A stretch of DNA of 64,000 nucleotides from Humidesulfovibrio mexicanus (GTDB lineage: Bacteria > Desulfobacterota > Desulfovibrionia > Desulfovibrionales > Desulfovibrionaceae): positions 368,310 to 432,309 of the forward strand of contig NZ_FZOC01000002.1 of assembly GCF_900188225.1 (NCBI RefSeq), in the 5' to 3' direction. Each line of letters begins with the position of its first letter. Within the stretch, counting starts at the first letter, position 1. The translations under genes and the position numbers were made by a program. Of the stretch, positions 1 through 8,777 are shown piece after piece. The notes beneath the pieces are model-generated. The model made no database searches. It was not told the DNA's origin and saw nothing but the letters and a program-made list of their open reading frames with translations.

Positions 1-1
1 G

Positions 2-637
2 GCCGCGCCGGAAAACCGCTTCGAGCAGGGGGTGGCCCTGCAGTACGGGGCCGACTTCAAGATTCGCTTCCGCAGGCAGGGCGAGCACAAGGACACGCTC
101 GGCCTGCTGCAGCTGATCTTCCCCCAGACACAAATTTTCCAGCACACCCAGCCCCACGCCTGGAACGTGGACAAGCAGGCCCTGGGCCAGGAGACGGTCA
201 CCATGGCCAAATGCCTCTATGGCAATGACGCCACCCTCATCGGCGCGCACTCCGCGCCCTACCAGGGGCAGCACATGCGCTCCCTTGGAACGGGGGAATG
301 CTGGCTCATCGACACCCCGCGCGAGATAAGCGGCGCGTTCGCCAATGGCGTGTTTACCGGCCAGACCTCCACCAAGTTCGCCAACTACGTGGTGGAACTC
401 TCCGGTGCCGATGGGCGGATCTTCAACCAGGGGGCCATCTGGGGCTACTCCGTGGTGCAGAACGGCCAGAACCTGGACGAGTTCGACTGGCTGGTCCAGC
501 CGCCGAGGGAAGTGCGGTTACGAGACACCAATGAGCATCTGGACGCCATTGCGCGCTTTCTTGGGCTGGACCAGACCACGGAAGAAGCGCGCAAGGCCGC
601 CAGGGCGCGCATCGCGGGCATGGTGGTCGGGGGGTGA
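2..637 (+). CDS. Unrecognised protein, 5'-truncated by window edge
   Basis: The reading frame is open from base 2, so the gene very likely begins outside the window; a GTG at 32 is only the first possible start inside it. About 211 residues of C-terminal sequence are visible, ending in GMVVGG just before the stop. I do not recognise the family. The visible part is soluble-looking, with no membrane segment, and mixes aromatic-rich beta-type stretches (for example FANYVVELSG and AIWGYSVVQNG) with an alanine- and arginine-rich C-terminal helix. A clear intrinsic terminator follows 52 bases after the stop, so this is the last gene of its transcript. Its neighbour on the right is a tRNA gene. I see no integrase or phage motif, but origin by transfer cannot be excluded from this fragment. 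Confidence 0.75.
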   Translation, partial: AAPENRFEQGVALQYGADFKIRFRRQGEHKDTLGLLQLIFPQTQIFQHTQPHAWNVDKQALGQETVTMAKCLYGNDATLIGAHSAPYQGQHMRSLGTGECWLIDTPREISGAFANGVFTGQTSTKFANYVVELSGADGRIFNQGAIWGYSVVQNGQNLDEFDWLVQPPREVRLRDTNEHLDAIARFLGLDQTTEEARKAARARIAGMVVGG

Positions 638-688
638 CGCCTGTCCCTGCGGCGTCCTGCCTCTGGCCCTAAGGAGCGAGCACACATG

Positions 689-713
689 GCCCCGGAGCAA
701 TCCGGGGCTTTTT
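689..713 (+). terminator. Rho-independent terminator
   Basis: An 8-bp perfect stem (GCCCCGGA / TCCGGGGC) with a GCAA tetraloop is followed directly by TTTTT. It ends the transcript of the truncated gene at the left edge. The 236 bases between it and the tRNA-Arg gene hold nothing I can support. Confidence 0.9.
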
Positions 714-949
714 GCGTCCGTCCCGAGCCTGTGCCAGGAAGGGGCGCGGCGCTTGCCGCTTGGCTCCGCGCCCGCTTTGGGCTACAGATGTTGGCCTGCC
801 TGGCGGGAAACACGGCGGGCTGCCGCCGATTTTTTCGGAATCAGGCCACGGAATGCACGGCCGGAAGCTTGGGCGGCAGGGGCGCTGGACAGGGCCGATT
901 GATGAAAGAGAGGATTTGGGCAGAGTCTACGCAACGCATGGGGATTCTG

Positions 950-1026
950 TGGCGCGCCAGGGAGGATTCGAACCCCCGGCCGACGGCTTAGAAGGCCGTT
1001 GCTCTATCCACCTGAGCTACTGGCGC
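950..1026 (-). tRNA. tRNA-Arg (anticodon TCT)
   Basis: Read on the minus strand this is a complete 77-nt cloverleaf. The acceptor stem GCGCCAG pairs fully with CTGGCGC, the T-loop is GGTTCGAATCC, and the anticodon loop CTTCTAA gives anticodon TCT, which reads AGA and AGG. The 3' CCA is encoded (950-952). It is transcribed divergently from folC. The AGA/AGG codons it serves should be rare in this GC-rich genome. Genes for such minor tRNAs are common phage integration sites, but no integrase is visible here. Confidence 0.96.
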
Positions 1027-1039
1027 GCACGGGTTTCCT

Positions 1040-1068
1040 TCACTAAACAAGCAACGCGGCGCGGTCAA
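1040..1068 (-). promoter_or_regulatory. Promoter of tRNA-Arg
   Basis: On the minus strand a TTGACC box (1063-1068) is separated by 17 bases from TAGTGA (1040-1045), placing transcription start about 7 bases before the mature tRNA 5' end. The -35 box is the same hexamer as the one before tRNA-His in this window; the -10 match is weak. Confidence 0.5.
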
Positions 1069-1091
1069 GGGGCCGCGCGGACAAGGCCGCC

Positions 1092-2411
1092 GTGACGCAC
1101 ACCTATGAAGACTTCCTGGCCAGGCTGGACGAGCTTGGCGTGTTCCATATGGATCTGTCCCTGGACCGCATGGCCGCTTTTGTGAAGCGCGCGGGGCAGC
1201 CTGGCTTTCCGGTGCTGCATGTGGTGGGCACCAACGGCAAGGGCTCCACTTCCACGGTGCTGGCGGAACTGCTTTCCACCCACGGGCTGCGCGTGGGCCT
1301 GTTCCTCAGCCCGCATTTTGTCTCCGTGCGCGAGCGCGTTCTGGTGGACGGGGCCATGCTGTCCGAGGAGACCTGGGCCAGGCTTGGCGCGCGCGCGTTC
1401 GAACTCGCAGAGGGTCTTGGCCTCACCTATTTTGAGGTGCTCACGGCTGTTGCCCTGCTGGCTTTCCAGGAGGCCGGCTGCGGTGTGGCGGTGATGGAGG
1501 CGGGCCTTGGCGGCCGGTTCGACGCCACCAATGTCCTTAATCCCGCGCTCACCGTGTTCACCCCCATCGCCATGGACCACATGAACGTGCTGGGTGACAC
1601 CCTGGAGAAGATCGCAGAGGACAAGGCCGGAGCCATGCGGCCGGACGCAGTGGCGGTCAGCGCTCCGCAGGAGCCTGCGGCCTGGGCCGTGCTGGAGGCC
1701 CGCGCCGCCGCCGTGGGCGCGGAGCTTGTGCCCGCCACGGAGGTGCTGCGCTATTCGCGGCGTTCCGGACGGGTGGAGCCGGGCGGCCATGCGCGCTACG
1801 TCCGCACCGTGCGCCACATCGACGAGGCTTGGCTGGCCCTTGCTGGCGCGCACCAGGAGCAGAACGCCCGCACGGCCCTTGCCGCGTTCCATGTGCTCGC
1901 GGCCCGCATGCGCCTGCCGGTGAGCGCCGATGCCTGCCGCGAGGCCCTCAGGCGCGCCTTTATTCCCGGCCGGATGCAGATTGTCGCCGATGCTCCCGGC
2001 TTGCCGTCCCTGCTCATTCTGGACGGCGGCCACAACGCCCACGGCCTCGCCGCCCTGAAGCGCTCATTGGAGGACGAGGGCATCCGCCCGGTCGCCGTTG
2101 TGGTGGGCTGCCTGCGCGACAAGCCGCTGGACCGGATGCTGCCGCTTGTGCGCGCCATCGCCGGGGAGGCCCCGGCCTATGCCGTGGGCATTCCCTCCTG
2201 CCCGCGCGCACTGGGGCCGGGAGAGCTGGCGGTGCAGCTGGGCAGCGGCTCCGCGCCGGACGTGCACTGGGCGCTCAAACGGTTACAGGACGCCAACGGC
2301 CCGGTGCTGGTCTGCGGTTCCTTGTATTTGCTGGGGGAGTTTTATACACAGCACCCTTGGCTGCTGGAACGCCGCCAAGCCGTAAGCGACCTCGGGAGGT
2401 TCCGTCAGTGA
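1092..2411 (+). CDS. folC: Bifunctional folylpolyglutamate synthase/dihydrofolate synthase
   Basis: This is a Mur-ligase-like enzyme of 439 residues, the usual length for FolC. It adds glutamate to dihydropteroate and to reduced folates using ATP in the cytoplasm. The ATP-binding loop GTNGKGST lies near residue 45, and the typical HFxSVRERV and GLGGRFDATN stretches follow at about residues 74 and 135. The GTG at 1092 begins MTHTYEDFLARLDELG, a normal FolC N-terminus. The stop overlaps the selA start by four bases (GTGA), so folC and selA are probably translationally coupled and folC heads the folC-selA-peptidase-selB operon. I cannot tell from sequence whether both FolC activities are retained. 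Confidence 0.95.
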   Translation: MTHTYEDFLARLDELGVFHMDLSLDRMAAFVKRAGQPGFPVLHVVGTNGKGSTSTVLAELLSTHGLRVGLFLSPHFVSVRERVLVDGAMLSEETWARLGARAFELAEGLGLTYFEVLTAVALLAFQEAGCGVAVMEAGLGGRFDATNVLNPALTVFTPIAMDHMNVLGDTLEKIAEDKAGAMRPDAVAVSAPQEPAAWAVLEARAAAVGAELVPATEVLRYSRRSGRVEPGGHARYVRTVRHIDEAWLALAGAHQEQNARTALAAFHVLAARMRLPVSADACREALRRAFIPGRMQIVADAPGLPSLLILDGGHNAHGLAALKRSLEDEGIRPVAVVVGCLRDKPLDRMLPLVRAIAGEAPAYAVGIPSCPRALGPGELAVQLGSGSAPDVHWALKRLQDANGPVLVCGSLYLLGEFYTQHPWLLERRQAVSDLGRFRQ

Positions 2412-3823
2412 GCACGCTTTTCCGTCACATCCCCCCCGTGGACCAGGCGCTTTCGGCCCTTTGCGCGGCTGATTCCGCCGGGGCCGAGGTCTTCAGCGCC
2501 GCGCCGCGCCCGCTGGTGAAGGACCTGGTGAACGGCTTTCTGGACTTGCTGCGCGAGGAGATCCGCGCCGGGGCCGTCACCGAGGCCGGACAGCTGGACC
2601 TCGCCACGCTGGCTCCGCGCATGGCCGCCTACGTGCGCCAGGGGCTGCGTCCGCGCTTCCGACGGGTGCTGAACGCCACGGGCGTGGTGGTGCACACCAA
2701 CATGGGCCGCTCTCTTCTGGCGCGCGAGGCCGTGGAAGCCGTGGCCTCGGCCGCCGCCCACTATTCGAATCTGGAGTTCGACCTCGCCACCGGCCTGCGC
2801 GGCAGCCGCTATTCCCATGTGGAGGAGCTGCTCTGCCGCCTCACTGGAGCCGAGGCCGCCCTTGTGGTGAACAACAACGCCGCGGCCGTGCTCATCGTGC
2901 TGGACACCCTGTGCAAGGGCCGGGAAGTGGTGGTCTCGCGCGGGCAGCTGGTGGAGATCGGCGGGAGCTTCCGCATCCCGGAGGTCATGGCCAGGAGCGG
3001 GGCCATCCTGCGCGAGGTGGGCGCAACCAACCGCACGCATTTGCGCGACTACGAAGCCGCCATCGGGCCGGACACCGCCGCCCTCATGAAGGTCCATACC
3101 AGCAATTACCGCATGACCGGTTTCGTGAAGGAGACGCCGCTCCCGGAGCTGGCCGCCCTGGCCGAGCGCCACGGCCTGCCCGTCATCGAGGATCTGGGCA
3201 GCGGCAGCCTGCTGCGCTTCGACGGTCACGGCCTGCCTGGCGAGCCCACGGCGGCCGAGGCCATCGCCCAGGGCGCGGACGTGGTCACCTTTTCCGGCGA
3301 CAAGGTCCTGGGCGGCCCGCAGGCGGGCATCATCGTTGGCCGCAGGGAGATCGTCGAGCGCATCAAGAAGAACCAGCTGAACCGCGCCCTGCGCATCGAC
3401 AAGCTGACCTTGGCCGCGTTGGAGGCCACCCTGCGCCTGTACCTGGACCCGGAGCAGGCGCGCAAGCGCGTGCCCACACTGGCCATGATGACCCGTCCGC
3501 TCGTCCCGCTGCGCGCTCAGGCCTCGCGCCTGGCCGGACTGCTGCGCAGGAGTCTTGCCGACTCTTTGGACATCGCCGTGCGCGCGGGCGCGTCCCGCGT
3601 GGGCGGTGGGGCTTTCCCGGAGGCCGACCTGCCCACGGCGCTTGTCTGCCTGAAGCCGCTGGACATGACCGTGGATGCCCTGCGCGAGGCTTTGCTCGCC
3701 ACCGATCCGCCGCTGGTCGGCCGCGTGGAGGACGACGCCTTCTGCCTGGACCCGCGCACCCTGGATTCTTCCGAACATCCCCTTGTGCTCGCCGCCCTGC
3801 GCCAGGCGCTGGGCCGGGCATGA
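2408..3823 (+). CDS. selA: L-seryl-tRNA(Sec) selenium transferase
   Basis: SelA is the PLP enzyme that turns Ser-tRNA(Sec) into Sec-tRNA(Sec) with selenophosphate. The product is 471 residues, the normal length. The N-terminal helical tRNA-binding region runs to about residue 90, followed by the fold-type I domain, with VVNNNAAAVLI near residue 158 and the PLP lysine K299 in FSGDKVLGGPQAG. The GTG at 2408 overlaps the folC stop and has a GGGAGG ribosome site; an open frame continues upstream into folC but is not the real start. With selB about 1.4 kb downstream this gives two of the four bacterial Sec factors. SelD and tRNA-Sec are not in the window. Confidence 0.97.
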   Translation: MSTLFRHIPPVDQALSALCAADSAGAEVFSAAPRPLVKDLVNGFLDLLREEIRAGAVTEAGQLDLATLAPRMAAYVRQGLRPRFRRVLNATGVVVHTNMGRSLLAREAVEAVASAAAHYSNLEFDLATGLRGSRYSHVEELLCRLTGAEAALVVNNNAAAVLIVLDTLCKGREVVVSRGQLVEIGGSFRIPEVMARSGAILREVGATNRTHLRDYEAAIGPDTAALMKVHTSNYRMTGFVKETPLPELAALAERHGLPVIEDLGSGSLLRFDGHGLPGEPTAAEAIAQGADVVTFSGDKVLGGPQAGIIVGRREIVERIKKNQLNRALRIDKLTLAALEATLRLYLDPEQARKRVPTLAMMTRPLVPLRAQASRLAGLLRRSLADSLDIAVRAGASRVGGGAFPEADLPTALVCLKPLDMTVDALREALLATDPPLVGRVEDDAFCLDPRTLDSSEHPLVLAALRQALGRA

Positions 3824-3855
3824 GCCACCCCCAATGAACCATATCGGAGCATCAC

Positions 3856-5250
3856 GTGAGCAAGAAGACGCCAGAGCTTGAGCATAGTCAGAAGAACTGC
3901 TGGGACGTGTATTCCGGCACTGCCGAAAAAAAGGCCGTGGAGGCCTGCGCCCAAGGCTACATCGACTTCATTTCCCGTTGCAAGACCGAGCGCGAGACCG
4001 TGGAGCACCTGCTGACCAGGGCAAAGGCCGCGGGCTTTCGCGAGGAACTCGGCCCCAAGGTCAAGGCCTACGCCCGCGCCCAGCGCGGCAAGACCCTGCT
4101 GCTGGCCCGGCGCGGCAGGAAGCCCCTGTCCGAGGGCTTTCGGCTCATCGGGGCCCACGCGGACACCCCGCGCATCGACCTGAAGCAGCACCCCCTGTAC
4201 GAGGACTCCGGCCTGGGCCTCATGAAGACCCACTACTATGGCGGCATCCGCAAGTACCAGTGGCTGGCGCGCGAGCTGGCGCTGCACGGCGTTGTGGTCA
4301 AGAAGGACGGCGCTGTGGTGCAGGTGACCGTGGGCGAGGATCCGGCCGATCCGGTGCTGACCATAACCGACTTGCTTCCCCACCTGGCGCAGAAGCAGGT
4401 GGAGCAGAAGGTGGCCGACGCCTTTGACGCCGAGAAGCTGAACGCCGTGGTGGGCCACGAACCGTCTGGCCGTGGCGAGGAGAAGAAGGCCAGGGACAAG
4501 GACCGCGTGAAGGGCCGCGTGCTGGAGCTTCTGCACGCCCGCTACGGCATTGCCGAGGCCGACCTGTTCAGCGCGGAGCTGCAGCTTGTGCCCGCCGGGC
4601 GCGCGCGCAGCGTGGGGCTCGACGCGTCCATGGTGGGCGGTTACGGGCACGACGACCGCTCCTGTGTGTTTGCCGCCTTCGAGGCCCTGCTGGCCGAAAA
4701 GACCCCGGAGCACACCCAGCTGGCGCTTTTCTGGGACAAGGAGGAGATCGGCTCCGAAGGGGCGACCGGCGCGCAGTCGCGCTTCTTCGAGTACGCCCTG
4801 GAGGAGCTTGTGGAGGTCTGGGAGCCCAAGGCCAGGCTCTCCCGCGTGTTCGAGCGCGGCATGGCCATCAGCGCGGACGTGAACGCCGCCGTGGACCCGG
4901 ACCACCTGGACGTGTTCGAGAAGCTGAATGCGGCCTACATGGGCCTTGGCCCCTGCTTCAACAAGTTCACCGGACACCGCGGCAAGGTGGGGGCCAACGA
5001 CGCGCACCCGGAGTTCGTGGCCTTCCTGCGCCGCATTCTGGACCAGGCGGGCGTGCCCTGGCAAATGGCCGAGCTGGGCAAGGTGGACCTGGGCGGCGGC
5101 GGCACCGTGGCCAAGTTCCTGGCCAAGTACGGCATGGACGTCATCGACATGGGACCGGCCGTGCTCTCCATGCACAGCCCCTTCGAGGTGCTGGGCAAGG
5201 CCGACCTTTACGCCACGGTCCAGGCCTGCCGCGCGTTCTACAAGAGTTAG
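3856..5250 (+). CDS. M18-family zinc aminopeptidase
   Basis: A 464-residue protein matching the M18 (aspartyl aminopeptidase/aminopeptidase I) family, which removes N-terminal residues using two metal ions. Metal-ligand regions are visible as [12 protein letters not shown] near residue 99, DDRSC near residue 265, DKEEIGSEG near residue 296, and the C-terminal [14 protein letters not shown], which carries the final histidine. The start is GTG at 3856, after a GGAGC ribosome site. The gene lies between selA (32-bp gap) and selB (11-bp gap), so it is presumably co-transcribed with them. Nothing in the sequence ties it to selenium metabolism. Exact substrate preference is unknown. Confidence 0.92.
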   Translation: MSKKTPELEHSQKNCWDVYSGTAEKKAVEACAQGYIDFISRCKTERETVEHLLTRAKAAGFREELGPKVKAYARAQRGKTLLLARRGRKPLSEGFRLIGAHADTPRIDLKQHPLYEDSGLGLMKTHYYGGIRKYQWLARELALHGVVVKKDGAVVQVTVGEDPADPVLTITDLLPHLAQKQVEQKVADAFDAEKLNAVVGHEPSGRGEEKKARDKDRVKGRVLELLHARYGIAEADLFSAELQLVPAGRARSVGLDASMVGGYGHDDRSCVFAAFEALLAEKTPEHTQLALFWDKEEIGSEGATGAQSRFFEYALEELVEVWEPKARLSRVFERGMAISADVNAAVDPDHLDVFEKLNAAYMGLGPCFNKFTGHRGKVGANDAHPEFVAFLRRILDQAGVPWQMAELGKVDLGGGGTVAKFLAKYGMDVIDMGPAVLSMHSPFEVLGKADLYATVQACRAFYKS

Positions 5251-5261
5251 GAGGCCGACCT

Positions 5262-7187
5262 ATGCCGGTCATCATGGGCACAGCCGGACACATCGACCAC
5301 GGCAAGACCACGCTGGTCAAGGCGCTCACGGGCATCGACTGCGACCGCCTGGCCGAGGAGAAGAAGCGCGGCATCACCATCGAGCTTGGCTTCGCCTTCA
5401 TGGACCTGCCCGCCACGAAAACCGGCCCCGCACGCCTGGGCGTGGTGGATGTGCCGGGCCACGAACGCTTCGTCAAGAACATGGTGGCTGGCGCGGCCGG
5501 CATCGACTTCGTGCTCCTGGTCATTGCGGCGGACGAGGGGGTGATGCCGCAAACCCGCGAGCATCTCGAAATATGCTCGCTGCTTGGCATCGGCGCCGGC
5601 GTGGTGGCCCTCACCAAGACCGACATGGTGGAGCCCGATTGGCTGGACATGGTCAAGGAGGAGGTGGCCGAGTACCTCAAGGGCAGCTTCCTGGAGGGCG
5701 CGCCCATCGTGCCTGTTTCCGCCCACACCGGGGCCGGGCTGGAGGAACTCCGGGCCGAGCTGGCCAAACTGGCCGAGGGCTTCCAGCCGCACCGCCGCAG
5801 CGACCTGCTCCGCCTGCCCGTGGACCGCGTGTTCACCATGAAGGGGTACGGCACCGTGGTCACCGGCACGCTGGTCTCCGGAAAGGTCAAGGTGGGCGAG
5901 GACATCACCGTGTACCCCGGCGGGCTGTCCACCAAGGTGCGCACCCTGCAATCCCATGGCGCGCAGGTGGAGGAAGTCCCCGCTGGAAGCCGCACCGCCG
6001 TCAATCTCGCTGGCCTGGAGGTGGAGCAGCTTTCGCGCGGGGACGTGCTGGCCCGGCCCGGCTCGCTTTTCCCCAGCCCCTTCTGGGACGTGGAGCTTAC
6101 CTGCCTCAAAAGTTCGCCACGCTCCATCAAACACAGGAAGGAGGTCCACTTCCACCACGGCGCGCGCGAGGTCATGGCCCGCGTGTACCTGCTGGAAGGC
6201 GAGGCCCTGGAGCCGGGGCAGACGGCTGTGTGCCGCATCCGCTTTTCCGAGCCCCTGGCCGGGGTGTTCGGCGACCGCGTGGTGGCCCGCTCTTTCTCTC
6301 CCTTGCGCACCATCGCGGGCGGCAGGCTCCTGAATCCGTTGCCGCACCGGGTGAAGCGCTTTTCCTCCTCTGTGGAGACCCTGCGCGGCCTGGGGGAAGC
6401 GGAGCCTGAGGGCATCGTGCTGGGGCAGCTGGCCCTGGCCGGGAACGGGGGGCTTACCTTCGCCCAGTTGCTGGTGGCCACCAGCCTGGAATCCAAGGCG
6501 CTGGACAAGGCGCTCCAGCTCATGGGCGGCCGCCAGGAGGCCTTTCTCATCGACCGCGAGGCCCGGCTGTTCGTGTCCGGCCAGGTGGTGCGGCAGCTCT
6601 CGGACTCCCTTTTGGCGCACCTGGCGGATTTCCACGCCCGCGAGCCCATGAAGCCTGGCGTTGCGCGGGGCGGGCTCGCGTCCACCTGGGGGCGCAGGCT
6701 CGCGCCCAGGTTGTTCCACTTCGTGCTGGAAGGCTTGCTGCGCAAGGGGGCCATCGCCGCGGAGGCCGAACTGCTGCGTCTGCCGGAACATCGGGTGTCC
6801 CTGGCCTCCGACGCCTCCGCCCTGCGGGAGAAGATCTTGGCCGCCTACGTGGGCGGGGGCGAGACCCCGCCGAACCTCAAGGACGTGCTGGAGCCTCTTG
6901 GCGTGAGCTTCAAGGAGGCCGCGGCCGTGTTCAAGGTGCTGCAGGACGAGGGGCGGCTGGTGAAGATCAAGGAGGAGATGTACTACGCCCGCGAGGCGCT
7001 GGACGCGGTCATCGGCCGCACGCGGGACTTCTTCGCCAGCCATGAGGAAATGACGCCCCAGGATTTTCGCGAGGTGTCGCAGCTTTCGCGCAAATACGCC
7101 ATCCCCATCCTGGAGTACCTGGACAAGGAGAAGTGGACCGTGCGCGTTGGCGACAACCGCCGTTGGCGCAAGAAGCAGGAATCATAG
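5262..7187 (+). CDS. selB: Selenocysteine-specific elongation factor
   Basis: SelB replaces EF-Tu for Sec-tRNA and binds the SECIS hairpin in selenoprotein mRNAs. The 641-residue protein starts with the GTPase domain: G1 [10 protein letters not shown] at about residue 9, G3 [12 protein letters not shown], and TKTD as G4. EF-Tu-like beta-barrel domains follow, then about 270 residues that should form the four winged-helix domains used for RNA binding, ending in a basic RRWRKKQ tail. The start ATG has the ribosome site AGGAGG two to eight bases after the peptidase stop. It is the last gene of the folC-selA operon. Its presence implies UGA recoding elsewhere in this genome. Confidence 0.97.
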   Translation: MPVIMGTAGHIDHGKTTLVKALTGIDCDRLAEEKKRGITIELGFAFMDLPATKTGPARLGVVDVPGHERFVKNMVAGAAGIDFVLLVIAADEGVMPQTREHLEICSLLGIGAGVVALTKTDMVEPDWLDMVKEEVAEYLKGSFLEGAPIVPVSAHTGAGLEELRAELAKLAEGFQPHRRSDLLRLPVDRVFTMKGYGTVVTGTLVSGKVKVGEDITVYPGGLSTKVRTLQSHGAQVEEVPAGSRTAVNLAGLEVEQLSRGDVLARPGSLFPSPFWDVELTCLKSSPRSIKHRKEVHFHHGAREVMARVYLLEGEALEPGQTAVCRIRFSEPLAGVFGDRVVARSFSPLRTIAGGRLLNPLPHRVKRFSSSVETLRGLGEAEPEGIVLGQLALAGNGGLTFAQLLVATSLESKALDKALQLMGGRQEAFLIDREARLFVSGQVVRQLSDSLLAHLADFHAREPMKPGVARGGLASTWGRRLAPRLFHFVLEGLLRKGAIAAEAELLRLPEHRVSLASDASALREKILAAYVGGGETPPNLKDVLEPLGVSFKEAAAVFKVLQDEGRLVKIKEEMYYAREALDAVIGRTRDFFASHEEMTPQDFREVSQLSRKYAIPILEYLDKEKWTVRVGDNRRWRKKQES

Positions 7188-7278
7188 ATGATTATTGTTG
7201 TTGCAAAACGGGGGAGACTTGCGCACAGTGCCGCCCTGGCGCGTGCGGCAGGGAAGCCGGGCGCCGTGCCGGGCAAAG

Positions 7279-7306
7279 AAAAAGGCCCCGCGCGGAACGC
7301 GGAGCC
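7279..7306 (-). terminator. Terminator of tRNA-His
   Basis: On the minus strand a GC-rich hairpin with 9-base arms (GGCTCCGCG / CGCGGGGCC, one mismatch) is followed by TTTTT. It lies 15 bases past the 3' end of the tRNA-His gene. On the plus strand the same stem has no U-tract, so it probably does not end the selB transcript. Confidence 0.75.
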
Positions 7307-7320
7307 TCGTGCTTCTCAAG

Positions 7321-7397
7321 TGGGGTGAATGAAGGGGCTTGAACCCTCGGCCCCCAGGGCCACAACCTGGTGCTCTGCCAACTGAGCTACATTCACC
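7321..7397 (-). tRNA. tRNA-His (anticodon GTG)
   Basis: The minus strand gives a cloverleaf with acceptor GTGAATG/CATTCAC, T-loop GGTTCAAGCCC, and anticodon loop TTGTGGC, hence GTG for His. The extra G(-1) typical of tRNA-His is encoded at 7397 and faces discriminator C73, an arrangement that identifies this isoacceptor. The CCA end is encoded (7321-7323). The 7188-7278 stretch between selB and its terminator holds no gene I can support. Confidence 0.96.
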
Positions 7398-7413
7398 ACA
7401 AGAGGAAGAATTC

Positions 7414-7440
7414 TTTATACGAGGCCCGCGCGGCGGTCAA
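7414..7440 (-). promoter_or_regulatory. Promoter of tRNA-His
   Basis: On the minus strand TTGACC (7435-7440) is followed after 15 bases by TATAAA (7414-7419). The -10 box is close to consensus and sits 17 bases before the G(-1) of the tRNA. The spacer is short; TAAAGA with a 17-base spacer is the alternative. Confidence 0.6.
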
Positions 7441-7501
7441 GAACAAAATCCGATTATTCCGGGGCGGGAGCGCGATTCCGTCCCAGCACAAAGGAACATC
7501 C

Positions 7502-8755
7502 ATGGACAAGCTCATCATCGAAGGCGGCGTGCCCCTGAAGGGGACCATCACGGTCAGCGGCTCAAAGAACGCGGCCCTGCCCATCCTTACGGCCTGCCTG
7601 CTGGCCAAGGGGCCGGTGCGGCTCACCAACGTGCCGCGCCTGCGCGACATCAACACCACGCTCAAGCTCTTGAACATCCTGGGCTGCGAAACGACCTTCG
7701 AGGGCGATACCGTGACCGCCGAGGTCAAGGGTCTCAAGGCCGAGGCGCCCTACGACCTGGTGAAGACCATGCGCGCCAGCGTGCTTTGCCTGGGGCCGCT
7801 TCTGGGCCTTCTGGGCGAGGCCAAGGTGGCCCTGCCCGGCGGCTGCGCCATCGGCGCGCGGCCCGTGGACCTGCACCTGAAGGCCCTGGAGCGCATGGGC
7901 GCGCGCTTCATGCTCGACTCCGGCTACATCACGGGCATCTGCGGCTCCCTCATCGGCGCGCGCATCATGTTCGACTTCCCCACCGTGGGCGGCACCGAGA
8001 ACCTGCTCATGGCCGCCAGCGTGGCCAAGGGCTGCACCATCCTGGAAAACTGCGCCCGCGAGCCCGAGGTGGTGGACCTGGCCAACTTCCTGAACGCCAT
8101 GGGCGCGCGCATTCGCGGCGCGGGCAGCAGCGTCATCGAGGTTGAGGGCGTGCGCGAGCTGAAGGGCTGCGAGTACCGGGTCATGCCCGACCGCATCGAG
8201 GCCGGCACCTACCTGGTGGCAGGGGCCATCACGGACGGCGAGCTGCGGCTTCTGGACTGCCCTGTGGACGACCTGGACGCGCTGATCACCAAGCTGCGCG
8301 AGATGAACGTCTCCGTGGAGGCGCAGACCGACGGCAGCGTGCTGGTGCGCCGCAACGGCCCGCTGCTGGGCGTGGACGTGACCACCCAGCCGCATCCCGG
8401 CTTCCCCACGGACATGCAGGCCCAGCTCATGGCCCTCATGTGCGTGGCCGAGGGCTCGGGCTCCATCCAGGAGAAGATCTTCGAGAACCGCTTCATGCAC
8501 GTTTCCGAACTGGCCCGCATGGGCGCGCGCATCACGCTCAAGGACCGCACGGCCATGGTGCGCGGCGTGGACAGGCTGGTGGGCGCGCCGGTGATGGCCA
8601 GCGACCTGCGCGCCAGCGCCTCCCTGGTGCTGGCGGGCCTGGCCGCCCAGGGCGTCACCGAGGTGGCGCGCATCTACCACCTGGATCGCGGCTACGAGCG
8701 CATGGAAGAGAAGCTGTCCGCCGTGGGCGCGCGCATCCGGCGCGAGAAGGAATAG
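7502..8755 (+). CDS. murA: UDP-N-acetylglucosamine 1-carboxyvinyltransferase
   Basis: MurA performs the first committed step of peptidoglycan synthesis, adding enolpyruvate from PEP to UDP-GlcNAc in the cytoplasm. The product is 417 residues, the standard length, starting [14 protein letters not shown]. Conserved features are K22 in SGSKNA, the catalytic cysteine C115 in [14 protein letters not shown], and the C-terminal [17 protein letters not shown]. Because C115 is a Cys rather than Asp, the enzyme should be sensitive to fosfomycin by family knowledge. The start ATG is preceded by AAAGGA; a longer open frame upstream runs through the tRNA-His region and is not used. comEC follows after 22 bases. 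Confidence 0.97.
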   Translation: MDKLIIEGGVPLKGTITVSGSKNAALPILTACLLAKGPVRLTNVPRLRDINTTLKLLNILGCETTFEGDTVTAEVKGLKAEAPYDLVKTMRASVLCLGPLLGLLGEAKVALPGGCAIGARPVDLHLKALERMGARFMLDSGYITGICGSLIGARIMFDFPTVGGTENLLMAASVAKGCTILENCAREPEVVDLANFLNAMGARIRGAGSSVIEVEGVRELKGCEYRVMPDRIEAGTYLVAGAITDGELRLLDCPVDDLDALITKLREMNVSVEAQTDGSVLVRRNGPLLGVDVTTQPHPGFPTDMQAQLMALMCVAEGSGSIQEKIFENRFMHVSELARMGARITLKDRTAMVRGVDRLVGAPVMASDLRASASLVLAGLAAQGVTEVARIYHLDRGYERMEEKLSAVGARIRREKE

Positions 8756-8777
8756 GGCCGGAACCGGGCGGAAGCCT

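Noticed and set aside
950-1026. Possible tRNA-Sec because of the neighbouring selA
   Set aside because: The anticodon is TCT and the acceptor stem is 7 bp; tRNA-Sec would have TCA and an extended acceptor and variable arm.
1829-2407. N-terminal extension of SelA reaching into folC
   Set aside because: The extra residues are Arg/Pro/Gly-rich shadow of folC; the GTG at 2408 has a ribosome site and gives the normal SelA length.
7188-7278. Terminator directly after selB
   Set aside because: TGCCGC/GCGGCA and GCCGGGC repeats are present but none is followed by a T-run on the plus strand.
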